Program-made: the position numbers and the translations under genes
Assembly: GCF_008806755.1 (NCBI RefSeq)
Contig: NZ_WAAU01000008.1
Span: forward strand, 694,964-758,963
DNA from: Tenacibaculum aiptasiae
GTDB taxonomy: Bacteria > Bacteroidota > Bacteroidia > Flavobacteriales > Flavobacteriaceae
Direction: 5' to 3'
DNA: 64,000 nt
Shown here: piece by piece, positions 26,804-36,299 of the stretch
How positions within the stretch are numbered: position 1 is the stretch's first letter
Layout: every line of letters begins with the position of its first letter
The notes under the pieces: model-generated
Told to the model about the DNA's origin: nothing
Database searches by the model: none
What the model saw: the letters and a program-made list of their open reading frames with translations, nothing else

Positions 26804-29734
26804 ATGTCTTTCAATAAACATTTTTTCTTATTATTACTGCTGATAGGTTTATATTCTACAAAAGTTTTTTCTCAAAAAAAAAGGCCTGTTACTCAACTAT
26901 TAGACTCATTAAGTAAAAGGCATAATATTCATTTTACCTATAAATCAGATTTACTTAAAAACAAGACAGTCGATTTAAATACTTTTGACAATTTACCTTT
27001 AAATAGATCTATTGAATTATTAAAGCAAACTACTTCTTTAACTTTGGATTACTTAGGAAATAATTATTATGTTATCTATGCCAAAGACACTCCAAAATCA
27101 AACAATACTTCAGAAGTACAGGATACCTCAACATTAAATCAAATAATTAATGATTCTATTCAAAAAGCTAATAGTATTTTCTTAGTAAAGGGTATTGTAC
27201 TAAATAAAAACCTACAGCCTATTGAAGGAGCTAGTATTATTGAAGATAATACACAAAACGGAACCATTAGTCTTCCAAACGGAACATTTTCTCTAGCACT
27301 AAAAAGTGTAAGTAATTTAATAAGAATTAGTCATGTAGGATACCTTAATCAAACTATTGAGTTTCAAAAAAAACAACTACAAATTATTCTTAAAGACGAT
27401 TTGTTTTTAGAAGAAGTACATATTGTAGGGTCAAGAAATAAAAACAGATCTAAAAAAGATGCACCTGTTGCTACCGACATTATTAATATTGACAAAACAA
27501 TAGATAATAGTGGACTCACAGAGGTTAATGAACTATTAGAATTTGCTGTCCCTTCTTTTAATGCTACTAAACAATCAGGCGCCGATGGTGCCGATCATAT
27601 TGTTCCAGCAACTTATAGGGGGTTAGGTCCAGATCAAACCTTAGTATTAATTAACGGTAAAAGAAGACACCAAGCTTCTCTAATAAATCTATATGGAACA
27701 AGAGGAAGAGGAAACTCTGGCACCGATTTAAACGCTATCCCTAGTTCGGCCATCAAACGCATAGAAATTTTAAAAGATGGTGCTTCAGCCCAGTATGGTT
27801 CAGATGCCATTGCTGGAGTTATTAATGTTGTTTTAAAAGACACTACTAATATTTTATCGGCCAATACAACTTTTGGCTTTCATAATGCAAATCCAAGCAT
27901 TCAAAATATAGCACCTATAAATACCATAGATGGTCTTACCTATAAAGTAGATGTAAACTATGGCTTCAAAATAAAAGAGAAAGGATTTATCAACTTTAGT
28001 ACAGAATTTCTATCAAAAGACCACACATTTAGAGCTCCAACTGAATTAAGACAAAAATATGGAGAAGCAGCTTCTCAAAATGTTAGTTTATTTTTTAATT
28101 CTGAAGTTCCTATCAAGAGAAATATTTCATTTTATGCTTTTGGAGGTTATAACTATAGAAATACAGAAGCTTTTGCTTTTTCTCGAGATGCTGATAGTGA
28201 AAGAAATGTTTTAGCTATTTACCCAAATGGTTTTAATCCTTTAATTACCTCTGATATTTCAGACAAATCTATGTCTGTAGGTATCAAAACAAACTTTAAA
28301 AATTGGAATATTGACTTTAATAACACCTATGGAAGTAATAACTTTCATTACACTATTAAGGAAACCTTAAATGCTACATTACAAGAAAACTCTCCTACAG
28401 AATTTGATGCTGGTGGGCATCAATTAATGCAAAATACCACCAGTATAGATTTCTCTAGATATTTTATGCAGTCATTAAAAGGTATAAATGTTGCTTTTGG
28501 TTTTGAGCATAGAATTGAAAACTATCAAATATTTGCAGGAGAAGAAAGTTCTTACAGTGCTTACGATATAAACGGAAACCTTGTAAATTCTCAAACTCCA
28601 AACTCAGACTTAGTAATTTATAACGGTTTTGTAAGACCGGGAGGATCACAAGGTTTTCCTGGATATTCCCCCATGAATGAAGTCAATGAAGACAGAACCA
28701 ATTTTAGTTTCTATATTGATACTGAGTTTGACTTTACAAGAAAGTGGATGTTAGCCACAGCTATTCGATATGAATACTATAATGATTTTGGCAGCACATT
28801 AAATACCAAGCTTGCTACTCGAATAAAATTATCTCCTAACATAAACATACGAAGTTCTTTTAGTACAGGTTTCAGAGCTCCTTCTTTAGCTCAAATTTAT
28901 TATAATTTAACTTTTACAAACTACTTAGGAAATTTACCCGTTGAATCTTTATTAGTAGCTAACAACAATCCAATCACACAAAAACTAGGAATTGATAAAC
29001 TCAAAGAAGAAAAAGCCATAAACACTAGTTTCGGTTTTGCTGCAAATTATAAAGACTTTAGTTTTTCTGTAGATTCTTATTATGTTTCTATTAAAGATAG
29101 AATTATTTTAAGTGGTATTTTCGATGCCACTAATTTAGGTGTAGGTAATGTAGATAACATACAGTTTTTTGCCAATGGAGTTGATACAGAAACTGTAGGT
29201 TTGGATTTAAAAGCTAGATGGTTAAAAAAAATTGGTGATTCAAAATTATCCATAAACTTTAACGGTAATATTAATAGAATGTCTATTAGTAGAATTAAAA
29301 ATCAAAATTTAGACAAAGAAACTTTCTTTGGAATTAGAGAACAACATTTCTTATTAGCCTCTGCTCCTAAAAGTAAATTCAACTTAGGTATAAATTATCA
29401 AAAAAATAAGTTTAGTTCTAATTTGAATATTACAAGATACAGTGGCTTAAAACTTATTGATTGGCAAATTCAAGAACCTATTTACTACTTCAATAATTCT
29501 GAAGAAGAGAGAATTGCTGCGGCTACAGATATCTATGAACCTAAATATACTGTTGACATTAATTTTAGATATCAATTATTTAATTTTTTAAACTATCAAT
29601 TAGGAATTAATAACTTATTTAACACCTACCCTACTGTTCAAGGAAGCCATGTAGATAGTGGAGGTCTATGGGATGCTACTCAAATGGGAACAAACGGTAC
29701 ATTCTTCTATACTAAGTTAAGTTTTAAACTTTAA
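26804..29734 (+). CDS. TonB-dependent receptor with STN signalling domain (FecA/SusC-like transducer)
   Basis: 976-residue outer-membrane beta-barrel. After a signal peptide (about 1-24) comes a secretin/TonB N-terminal (STN) domain (about 30-95; LDSLSKRHNIHFTYKSD... YVIYA), a carboxypeptidase-regulatory-like domain (about 150-205; IEGASIIEDNTQNGTISLPNG), the plug (about 215-350, with GLGPDQTLVLINGKRRH and DGASAQYGSDAIAGVINVVL), and a 22-strand barrel ending in phenylalanine-rich FFYTKLSFKL. The STN domain is what couples it to the FecR protein just upstream, so it is both transporter and sensor. The ligand is unknown and no SusD partner follows. The neighbouring receptor is a clear paralog. 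Confidence 0.95.
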   Translation: MSFNKHFFLLLLLIGLYSTKVFSQKKRPVTQLLDSLSKRHNIHFTYKSDLLKNKTVDLNTFDNLPLNRSIELLKQTTSLTLDYLGNNYYVIYAKDTPKSNNTSEVQDTSTLNQIINDSIQKANSIFLVKGIVLNKNLQPIEGASIIEDNTQNGTISLPNGTFSLALKSVSNLIRISHVGYLNQTIEFQKKQLQIILKDDLFLEEVHIVGSRNKNRSKKDAPVATDIINIDKTIDNSGLTEVNELLEFAVPSFNATKQSGADGADHIVPATYRGLGPDQTLVLINGKRRHQASLINLYGTRGRGNSGTDLNAIPSSAIKRIEILKDGASAQYGSDAIAGVINVVLKDTTNILSANTTFGFHNANPSIQNIAPINTIDGLTYKVDVNYGFKIKEKGFINFSTEFLSKDHTFRAPTELRQKYGEAASQNVSLFFNSEVPIKRNISFYAFGGYNYRNTEAFAFSRDADSERNVLAIYPNGFNPLITSDISDKSMSVGIKTNFKNWNIDFNNTYGSNNFHYTIKETLNATLQENSPTEFDAGGHQLMQNTTSIDFSRYFMQSLKGINVAFGFEHRIENYQIFAGEESSYSAYDINGNLVNSQTPNSDLVIYNGFVRPGGSQGFPGYSPMNEVNEDRTNFSFYIDTEFDFTRKWMLATAIRYEYYNDFGSTLNTKLATRIKLSPNINIRSSFSTGFRAPSLAQIYYNLTFTNYLGNLPVESLLVANNNPITQKLGIDKLKEEKAINTSFGFAANYKDFSFSVDSYYVSIKDRIILSGIFDATNLGVGNVDNIQFFANGVDTETVGLDLKARWLKKIGDSKLSINFNGNINRMSISRIKNQNLDKETFFGIREQHFLLASAPKSKFNLGINYQKNKFSSNLNITRYSGLKLIDWQIQEPIYYFNNSEEERIAAATDIYEPKYTVDINFRYQLFNFLNYQLGINNLFNTYPTVQGSHVDSGGLWDATQMGTNGTFFYTKLSFKL

Positions 29735-29772
29735 AATATTTTTTTCATAAAAAAAGAGTATAAAAAAATATT
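29735..29772 (+). repeat. Inverted repeat between the paired TonB-receptor genes
   Basis: AATATTTTTTT (29735-29745) and AAAAAAATATT (29762-29772) are complementary 11-mers that begin at the stop codon of the first receptor. The stem is entirely A-T, so it is at most a weak terminator or an mRNA stabiliser. Confidence 0.35.
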
Positions 29773-29861
29773 CTTCGCTTATTAATAGTATAACGTACAA
29801 CTCAATTAAGAATAAACTTCTTAAATAACTAACGTTTTTTCTATTAATCAATCATATATTC

Positions 29862-32585
29862 ATGAAAAAAATTACATTACTAATTTTCACAATACTATTT
29901 ACTAGTGTTACTTGGGCTCAAACAAAAATAACTGGGTCAATAAAAGATACTAATAACAATCCATTGCCTGGAGCAAACATTTTAGAGAAAGGAACTTCTA
30001 ATGGAACTAGCTCAGATTTAGATGGAAATTTTAATTTAACAGTTAAAGATGGAGCAATATTAATTATTAGTTTTTCTGGTTTTGAAACCAAAGAAGTCCC
30101 TGTAAATGGAAAAACTAGTTTTAATATTACTTTAAATGAAGGACTACAATTGGATGAAGTAATCATAGTAGGTTCAAGAAATGCGAAAAGAACTGCTGTT
30201 GATACTCCTGTACCTGTAGATATTATTGATGTACAAGATCTAGCTACTAAAAATGGTAAGGTTGAAGTAAATGACATTTTACAATTCGCTGCTCCTTCAT
30301 TTAATGCTACTAAGCAATCTGGTTCAGATGGAGCTGACCATATAGTTCCAGCATCATTACGTGGTTTGGGACCTGATCAGACATTAGTTCTTATTAACGG
30401 AAAAAGACGTCATCAATCATCATTAGTAAATATTTTCGGTACAAGAGGACGTGGAAATTCTGGAACAGATTTAAATGCTATTCCTGCGGCTGCAATAAAA
30501 CGAATTGAAGTATTACGTGACGGTGCTTCTGCTCAATATGGTTCAGATGCTATTGCTGGAGTTATCAATATTGTTTTAAAGGATAACACAGACGGAGTAA
30601 CTGGAAGTTTCGGATATGGAATATACAGTACAAACGTTGGTAGTGGTTGGGAAGCTGCAACAGGAGAAACCTTATACAATGTAAATGGTAAAAACAGATT
30701 AGACGGAAAAGATAAAAGTTTTGATGGAGGTACCTTTAAATTTGACTTAAACTATGGAGCTAAATTAAATGACAGAGGTGGTTTTGTTAACTTTACTACT
30801 GAATTGTTATCGAAAGATAGAACCTTAAGACCAGGGTTTTCATGGAGAAAAGGATATGGTAGCGCAGCTATTGATGGTTTTAACTTCATGGTAAATTCTA
30901 GTTTACCTATTAACGACAACACAGAAGTTTATGCTTTTGGAGGTAGAAACTTTAGAGATACTGATGCTTATGCTTTTTCTAGAAGTAGTTTTGCTGATGG
31001 AGATAATAGATCTGTTCCTAGTCTATATCCTAATGGATTTACTCCTAGAATTACCTCTAATATTACAGATATTTCTATTTCTGCGGGTATTAAGCACAAA
31101 TTGAACAACGGATGGGAAGTAGATTTTAATAATACTTATGGAGAAAATAAATTCCATTACTTTATAAAAGATTCAAATAATGCTTCTTTAAAAGATGCTT
31201 CTCCTACAGATTTTGATGCTGGAGGGCATAGTTTATCACAAAATACCACAGGTATTAATTTTACTAAATACTTAGAAAATACTTTAAATGGTATCAATTT
31301 AGCTTTTGGTATCGAATATAGAACTGAAAACTTTATTATATTTTCAGGTGAAGAGGCTTCTTACGGGCTTTATGACAACAACGGCGTTTTAATCACAAAT
31401 CCTGCTACTCAAACTGTTGCTACTGATAGTAATGGAAATGATTTACCTGGTGGTTCTCAAGGATTCCCTGGATATAGTCCAGATAATGAAATTGACAGGT
31501 CTAGAAGTAATGTAGGTATGTACTTCGACTCAGAATTTAATTTTTCAGAAAAGTTTTTAGTAGGAGCTGCTCTTAGATATGAAGATTATAGTGACTTTGG
31601 AAGTACTTTCAATTTTAAACTAGCTTCTAGATTTAAAGCAAGTGAAAACTTAACTTTCAGAGGATCTATTTCATCAGGATTTAGAGCTCCTTCATTAGCT
31701 CAGTTATATTACAACTTAAAGTTTACAAACATTGTTAATGGACAATCTTTACCATCTTTATTATCTGCTAATAATAGTACTGTTACAAGAGCTTTTGGTA
31801 TTCAACAATTAAAAGAAGAAAAAGCTTTTAATACAAGTTTAGGCTTCACATATAAAATTGGTGGATTTACTGCTACTATTGATGCTTATTCTATTACTGT
31901 AGATGATAGAATTATTTTAACTGATAATTTTGATGCTTCAAGTTTGAACTTGGGAGTTGATGCTGCTCAATTCTTTGCAAATGGTGTAGATACAAAAACA
32001 CAAGGTTTAGATATTGTATTAAACTATAAAAAGAGTTTTAATGATCATAAAATTAATATTGGTTTAGTAGGAAACTTCAACGATACAAAAATCAAAAGCA
32101 TAAATACTCCTACAACTTTACAAACAACCTTAGGGTTAAGCGCTGAAGAAGCAGAACTAACGTTCTTTAGTCCTTTCTCTCAAGCTTACTTAAGAGCTTC
32201 AGCACCTGATCATAAATTTAATTTAAACTTAGGATACTCCTATAAAAAATTCGATACTAATTTAACTTTTACAAAATTTAGTGAAGTACAATTATATGAT
32301 TTCCAATGGGTAGATACTCCCCCAAAATCACAAGCAGACGTTGCTGCTTTATTAGATCCAGCAAAAGGTTCAGTAGATACTTATGAATCAGCTATTACAA
32401 CCGATTTAAGTTTTAGTTACGCTTTTACAGATAAGTTAAAATTTACCATTGGAGGTAATAATATTTTTAACGTATACCCTACTCCACAATTTGATGGATG
32501 GACTGACCAAGGAGGTTTAGCAGACTCTGTGCAAATGGGCTCAGATGGAGCTTACTTTTTTGCAAGATTAGGTTTTAAATTATAA
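29862..32585 (+). CDS. TonB-dependent receptor, paralog of the preceding one without STN domain
   Basis: 907-residue outer-membrane receptor with signal peptide (MKKITLLIFTILFTSVTWAQ), a carboxypeptidase-regulatory-like domain (about 22-98; NNPLPGANILEKGTSNGTSS), plug and barrel ending in FFARLGFKL. The plug is almost identical to that of the upstream receptor over long stretches (GLGPDQTLVLINGKRRH, GTRGRGNSGTDLNAIP, DGASAQYGSDAIAGVIN), so the two arose by tandem duplication. It lacks the STN domain, which suggests that it transports without signalling. It probably belongs to the FecI/FecR regulon, although a 127-bp gap with a weak inverted repeat separates it from the first receptor. Confidence 0.95.
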   Translation: MKKITLLIFTILFTSVTWAQTKITGSIKDTNNNPLPGANILEKGTSNGTSSDLDGNFNLTVKDGAILIISFSGFETKEVPVNGKTSFNITLNEGLQLDEVIIVGSRNAKRTAVDTPVPVDIIDVQDLATKNGKVEVNDILQFAAPSFNATKQSGSDGADHIVPASLRGLGPDQTLVLINGKRRHQSSLVNIFGTRGRGNSGTDLNAIPAAAIKRIEVLRDGASAQYGSDAIAGVINIVLKDNTDGVTGSFGYGIYSTNVGSGWEAATGETLYNVNGKNRLDGKDKSFDGGTFKFDLNYGAKLNDRGGFVNFTTELLSKDRTLRPGFSWRKGYGSAAIDGFNFMVNSSLPINDNTEVYAFGGRNFRDTDAYAFSRSSFADGDNRSVPSLYPNGFTPRITSNITDISISAGIKHKLNNGWEVDFNNTYGENKFHYFIKDSNNASLKDASPTDFDAGGHSLSQNTTGINFTKYLENTLNGINLAFGIEYRTENFIIFSGEEASYGLYDNNGVLITNPATQTVATDSNGNDLPGGSQGFPGYSPDNEIDRSRSNVGMYFDSEFNFSEKFLVGAALRYEDYSDFGSTFNFKLASRFKASENLTFRGSISSGFRAPSLAQLYYNLKFTNIVNGQSLPSLLSANNSTVTRAFGIQQLKEEKAFNTSLGFTYKIGGFTATIDAYSITVDDRIILTDNFDASSLNLGVDAAQFFANGVDTKTQGLDIVLNYKKSFNDHKINIGLVGNFNDTKIKSINTPTTLQTTLGLSAEEAELTFFSPFSQAYLRASAPDHKFNLNLGYSYKKFDTNLTFTKFSEVQLYDFQWVDTPPKSQADVAALLDPAKGSVDTYESAITTDLSFSYAFTDKLKFTIGGNNIFNVYPTPQFDGWTDQGGLADSVQMGSDGAYFFARLGFKL

Positions 32586-32621
32586 TCCCCACTTCTCATT
32601 TACTTGTGTTATTATATGTAA

Positions 32622-32660
32622 TGAAAAACACCCAAACTAGTTAGTTTGGGTGTTTTCTAT
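32622..32660. terminator. Bidirectional terminator after the receptor cluster
   Basis: A perfect 14-bp stem AAAACACCCAAACT/AGTTTGGGTGTTTT (32625-32638 and 32643-32656) with a 4-nt loop. It ends the sigma-receptor cluster and the convergent ferredoxin gene. Confidence 0.9.
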
Positions 32661-32682
32661 TATTAGATGAATAATAAATTAT

Positions 32683-33033
32683 CTATTCATTATGCATAAA
32701 ACTTTGTTTTGCTAATAATTCTTCTTCAGTTTCAACATTATCATCATCAGGCACACAACAATCTACAGGACAAACTGCAGCACACTGAGGCTCTTCATGA
32801 AACCCTTTACATTCTGTACATTTATCAGCTACGATATAATAAATTTCATCAGATATAGGTTCTTGTTCTTCATCTGCATTAGCATTTTTACCATTAGGTA
32901 ACACTATATCTCCTTCCAAATCAGTACCGTCTGCATACTTCCAATCTTCAGCTCCTTCATAGATAGCTGTATTTGGACATTCTGGTTCACATGCACCACA
33001 ATTTATGCATTCATCAGTTATTATAATTGCCAT
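32683..33033 (-). CDS. Ferredoxin with 4Fe-4S dicluster domain
   Basis: 116 residues, acidic. Two cysteine clusters are seen: [17 protein letters not shown] near the N-terminus and [22 protein letters not shown] near residue 75-96; the spacing in the second cluster has an insertion ([13 protein letters not shown]) as in the YfhL/Fdx-type 2[4Fe-4S] ferredoxins. It is an electron carrier in the cytoplasm. It is transcribed divergently from the acyl-CoA reductase gene with the two -7 boxes only seven bases apart. The partner enzyme cannot be told from sequence. Confidence 0.92.
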   Translation of the reverse strand: MAIIITDECINCGACEPECPNTAIYEGAEDWKYADGTDLEGDIVLPNGKNANADEEQEPISDEIYYIVADKCTECKGFHEEPQCAAVCPVDCCVPDDDNVETEEELLAKQSFMHNE

Positions 33034-33055
33034 AATTAATCTGTTTCAGTTTTTG

Positions 33056-33063
33056 TAACTTTG
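33056..33063 (+). promoter_or_regulatory. -7 promoter element of the acyl-CoA reductase gene
   Basis: TAACTTTG, an exact match to TAnnTTTG, 42 bp before the ATG at 33106. Confidence 0.55.
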
Positions 33064-33069
33064 CAAGCG

Positions 33070-33077
33070 CAAAAATA
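33070..33077 (-). promoter_or_regulatory. -7 promoter element of the ferredoxin gene
   Basis: TATTTTTG on the minus strand, an exact match to TAnnTTTG. It faces the divergent box at 33056-33063, so the two polymerases must compete for the same short stretch. Confidence 0.55.
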
Positions 33078-33105
33078 GTTCCAAATTAATTTAGAAACAA
33101 AATAA

Positions 33106-34167
33106 ATGGATACAATCCAAAATAGAATCGCTGCTTTTGTAAAATTAGGAGAATTTTTAAGTCAATTCACTCAAAAGAATGTAGCACAAAAAGATACAGT
33201 TGAATTTAACGACATTTTTTTTGATGGTTTTAAACATCAATTAAAAATTGCTGGAGAAAATAATACTTGGTTTACGAAAGATCAATTATTATTCGCTACC
33301 GAAAATTGGTCTAAGGCATTAACTGAAACTTCTATACAAAAATGGATTTCTAATGAAAATTTAGGTCATAATGAAACTAAACAAGTTGCTATTATTATGG
33401 CTGGGAATATTCCTTTAGTTGGATTTCATGACTTCTTATCTGTTTTAATAGCTGGACATTCTGTTTTAGTAAAGCAATCTTCTAACGATAAGCACTTATT
33501 ACCTTTTTTAGCTAAATATTTAGAATTTGTTGAACCAGAATTTAAAGATAAAATTACTTTTACCGAACAAAAATTAACTGATTTTGATGCTGTAATAGCA
33601 ACAGGAAGCAACAATACTGCTCGTTATTTTGAATACTATTTTAAAGACAAACCTAGTATTATCAGAAAAAACAGAAACTCAGTTGCTATTTTAACAGGAA
33701 ATGAAACCAAGGAAGATTTTGAAAAATTAAGTGAGGATGTTTTCCGTTATTTTGGATTAGGGTGTCGTTCTGTTTCTAAATTATTTGTTCCTAAAAACTA
33801 TGATTTCGATTCATTCTTCAAAGGGATGTATAATAAACATGAAATCATTAACAATGTTAAATATGCTAATAACTACGATTATAACAAAGCGGTATATTTA
33901 ATGAGTGAATTTGATATTTTAGAAAATGGGTTCCTTATGATTAAAGAAGATCAAAGCTATGCCTCTCCTATTGCTTCAGTTTTTTATGAATATTATGAAA
34001 ATGCTGATGATTTAAAAATTAAACTTTGGGAAGATAAAGATCAAATTCAATGTGTAGTTGCTAACAATTTTATTGATAATGAAATTGCATTTGGCCAAAC
34101 ACAACATCCTCAATTATGGGATTATGCAGATGGTATAAATACTCTTGAATTTTTAGCAAAAATTTAA
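33106..34167 (+). CDS. Acyl-CoA reductase, LuxC-like aldehyde dehydrogenase family
   Basis: 353 residues. It carries the LuxC/DUF1487-like pattern of acyl-CoA reductases in Bacteroidetes: NIPLVGFHDFLSVLIAGHSV (nucleotide-binding region), VIATGSNNTARYFEYYF, and FGLGCRSVSKLFVPKNYDF, whose Cys220 is the expected thioester-forming residue. It should reduce a fatty acyl-CoA to an aldehyde using NADPH. No luxD/luxE or decarbonylase is nearby, so the product's use is open. It begins a co-oriented run with serC and the SerA-like gene, though serC has its own promoter box. Confidence 0.85.
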   Translation: MDTIQNRIAAFVKLGEFLSQFTQKNVAQKDTVEFNDIFFDGFKHQLKIAGENNTWFTKDQLLFATENWSKALTETSIQKWISNENLGHNETKQVAIIMAGNIPLVGFHDFLSVLIAGHSVLVKQSSNDKHLLPFLAKYLEFVEPEFKDKITFTEQKLTDFDAVIATGSNNTARYFEYYFKDKPSIIRKNRNSVAILTGNETKEDFEKLSEDVFRYFGLGCRSVSKLFVPKNYDFDSFFKGMYNKHEIINNVKYANNYDYNKAVYLMSEFDILENGFLMIKEDQSYASPIASVFYEYYENADDLKIKLWEDKDQIQCVVANNFIDNEIAFGQTQHPQLWDYADGINTLEFLAKI

Positions 34168-34180
34168 AGATTAAACTCCA

Positions 34181-34188
34181 TAAATTTG
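34181..34188 (+). promoter_or_regulatory. -7 promoter element of serC
   Basis: TAAATTTG, an exact match to TAnnTTTG, 31 bp upstream of the serC ATG. Confidence 0.5.
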
Positions 34189-34219
34189 CACCTTTGCTAT
34201 TAACAAACACAACTACAAA

Positions 34220-35284
34220 ATGAAAAAACATAACTTTAGCGCAGGACCATGTATTTTACCAAAAGAAGTTTTAAAAAAAGCTTCTGAAGCGGTTATAAAT
34301 TTTAATAACGATAATTTATCATTAATTGAAATATCGCATAGAAGTAAACCTTTTGTTGATGTTATTGAAAATGCAAGAAGTTTAGTTTTAGAATTGTTAG
34401 GTCTTGAAAATAAAGGTTACAAAGCTTTATTCTTACAAGGAGGTGCCAGTAATCAGTTTTTAATGACAGCTTATAATTTACTAAATAAAAAAGCTGCCTA
34501 TTTAAATACAGGAACTTGGAGTTCTAAAGCAATTAAAGAAGCAAAGTTATTTGGAGAGCTAGTTGAAGTAGCCTCTTCAAAGGATAAAAACTTTAATTAT
34601 ATTCCTAAAAATTATACAATTCCTACCGATGTAGATTATTTTCACTGTACTAGTAACAATACTATTTACGGAACGCAAATGAAAAGTTTTCCTGAAACTA
34701 ATGTTCCTTTAGTTTGTGATATGAGTTCAGATATTTTTTCACGTCAATTAGATTTTTCAAAATTTGATTTAATCTACGCGGGAGCACAAAAAAATATGGG
34801 TCCAGCGGGTACTACATTAGTTGTTGTAAAGGAGGTGATATTAGGAAAAGTAGAAAGAATTATTCCTTCAATGTTAAACTACCAAGTTTTTATTGATAAA
34901 GAAAGTATGTTTAATACACCACCTGTATTTGCAGTATATACTTCTATGTTAACATTAGAGTGGTTAAAAGATTTAGGAGGAATCGAATTTATTGAAAAAG
35001 TAAATCAGCAAAAATCAGCTCTTTTATATAATGAGATTGATCGCAATCCTTTATTTAATGGAAATGTAGCAAAAGAAGACAGAAGTCATATGAACGCTAC
35101 TTTTACTCTAGCTGATGAAAAATTAACAGAAAAGTTCAACACTATGTGGCATGAAGCTAATATAAATGGTTTAAATGGTCATAGAAGTGTTGGTGGATAT
35201 AGAGCAAGCATGTACAATGCATTACCCTTATATAGTGTACAAGCTTTGGTAGATGTAATGCAAGAACTAGAAAGAACAGCATAA
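34220..35284 (+). CDS. serC: Phosphoserine aminotransferase
   Basis: PLP-dependent class V aminotransferase that converts 3-phosphohydroxypyruvate and glutamate to phosphoserine in serine synthesis, and takes part in the PLP pathway in some organisms. The 354 residues begin with NFSAGPCILPKEVL, carry the PLP lysine in GAQKNMGPAG (Lys191), the phosphate-binding SHRSKPF and GASNQF regions, and end with GHRSVGGYRASMYNA, the family signature. It is followed after 58 bp by the SerA-like gene, forming the usual serC-serA order of Bacteroidetes. Confidence 0.97.
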   Translation: MKKHNFSAGPCILPKEVLKKASEAVINFNNDNLSLIEISHRSKPFVDVIENARSLVLELLGLENKGYKALFLQGGASNQFLMTAYNLLNKKAAYLNTGTWSSKAIKEAKLFGELVEVASSKDKNFNYIPKNYTIPTDVDYFHCTSNNTIYGTQMKSFPETNVPLVCDMSSDIFSRQLDFSKFDLIYAGAQKNMGPAGTTLVVVKEVILGKVERIIPSMLNYQVFIDKESMFNTPPVFAVYTSMLTLEWLKDLGGIEFIEKVNQQKSALLYNEIDRNPLFNGNVAKEDRSHMNATFTLADEKLTEKFNTMWHEANINGLNGHRSVGGYRASMYNALPLYSVQALVDVMQELERTA

Positions 35285-35342
35285 AAAAGTTATTGGAAGA
35301 ATTAGGTTAAACTATTTCTCGTAATAACAATATAGATTTAAG

Positions 35343-36296
35343 ATGAAGATATTAGCAAATGACGGAATTTCTAAAAGCGGAATAGAAATTTTAGAAAGTA
35401 AAGGATTTGAAGTAATCAGCACAAAGGTTGCTCAAAATCAGTTAGAAAACTATATAAACGACAATAATATTGATGCTATTATTGTTAAAAATAACACACA
35501 AGTTCGTCAAGAATTAATTGAAGCATGCCCAAGTATTAAATTAATTGGTTGTGCAGGTGTTATTATGGATAATATTGATGCTGATTATGCGGTAGATAAT
35601 GGTGTTCATGTAATAAACACTCCCTCTGCAATTTCAAACGCAATTGGAGAATTAGTTTTTGCACATCTTTTCGGAATTACCCGTTTTTTACATCAATCAA
35701 ATAGAGATATGCCTTTAGAAGGTGATTCTCGTTTTAACACCTTAAAAAAACAGTATGCAAAAGGTGTGGAGTTAAGAGGTAAAACAATTGGTATTATTGG
35801 TTTCGATAGTATCGGACAAGCCGTAGCTAAAATAGCTTTGGGAGTTGGTATGAACGTAATAGCAACAGATTCAAATGTAGAAAGAGCTACAATTAACATT
35901 CCTTTTTTCAATGGACAATCGGCAAATATTGAAATAGAAACTACTTCTTTTGATGAAGTTATCAAAGAAGCCGACTTTATCAGCTTACATCTTTCTAACC
36001 AAGAAGATTATATTCTTGAAGAAACTCAGTTTAACAATATGAAAGATGGTGTAGGAATTATTAATACTTCACAAGGAAATCTTATTAATGAAGTTGCTTT
36101 AGTAAACGCTATTGAAAGTGGTAAAGTAAAGTATGCAGGTTTAGATGTATTTGATAACGAACCTACTCCTGCAATTCAATTATTAATGAACCCTGAAATT
36201 TCATTAACTCCACATATAGGTCCTCTAACTTTAGAAGTTGAAGAAAGAACAGGAGTTGAATTAGCAAACCAAATTATTAAATTACTTTCTGAATAA
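35343..36296 (+). CDS. D-2-hydroxyacid dehydrogenase family protein, SerA-like with atypical active site
   Basis: 317 residues aligned in outline to 3-phosphoglycerate dehydrogenase, and in the position where serA normally follows serC. Key family residues deviate: the Rossmann motif reads GFDSIG (153-158) in place of GxGxxG, the catalytic arginine of the NxARG motif is a Gln in NTSQGN (Gln244), the substrate-binding Arg near residue 49 is a Lys, and GRGGVG has become GCAGVI (69-74). The Glu of DNEP (Glu273) and the His of PHIG (His291) are kept. The frame is intact and the codon use ordinary, so this is a diverged, not broken, gene. Loss or change of activity is an inference. Confidence 0.85.
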   Translation: MKILANDGISKSGIEILESKGFEVISTKVAQNQLENYINDNNIDAIIVKNNTQVRQELIEACPSIKLIGCAGVIMDNIDADYAVDNGVHVINTPSAISNAIGELVFAHLFGITRFLHQSNRDMPLEGDSRFNTLKKQYAKGVELRGKTIGIIGFDSIGQAVAKIALGVGMNVIATDSNVERATINIPFFNGQSANIEIETTSFDEVIKEADFISLHLSNQEDYILEETQFNNMKDGVGIINTSQGNLINEVALVNAIESGKVKYAGLDVFDNEPTPAIQLLMNPEISLTPHIGPLTLEVEERTGVELANQIIKLLSE

Positions 36297-36299
36297 TTT

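Noticed and set aside
26804..32585. SusC/SusD-type polysaccharide utilisation locus
   Set aside because: The two receptors are not followed by a SusD-like lipoprotein or by glycoside hydrolases.
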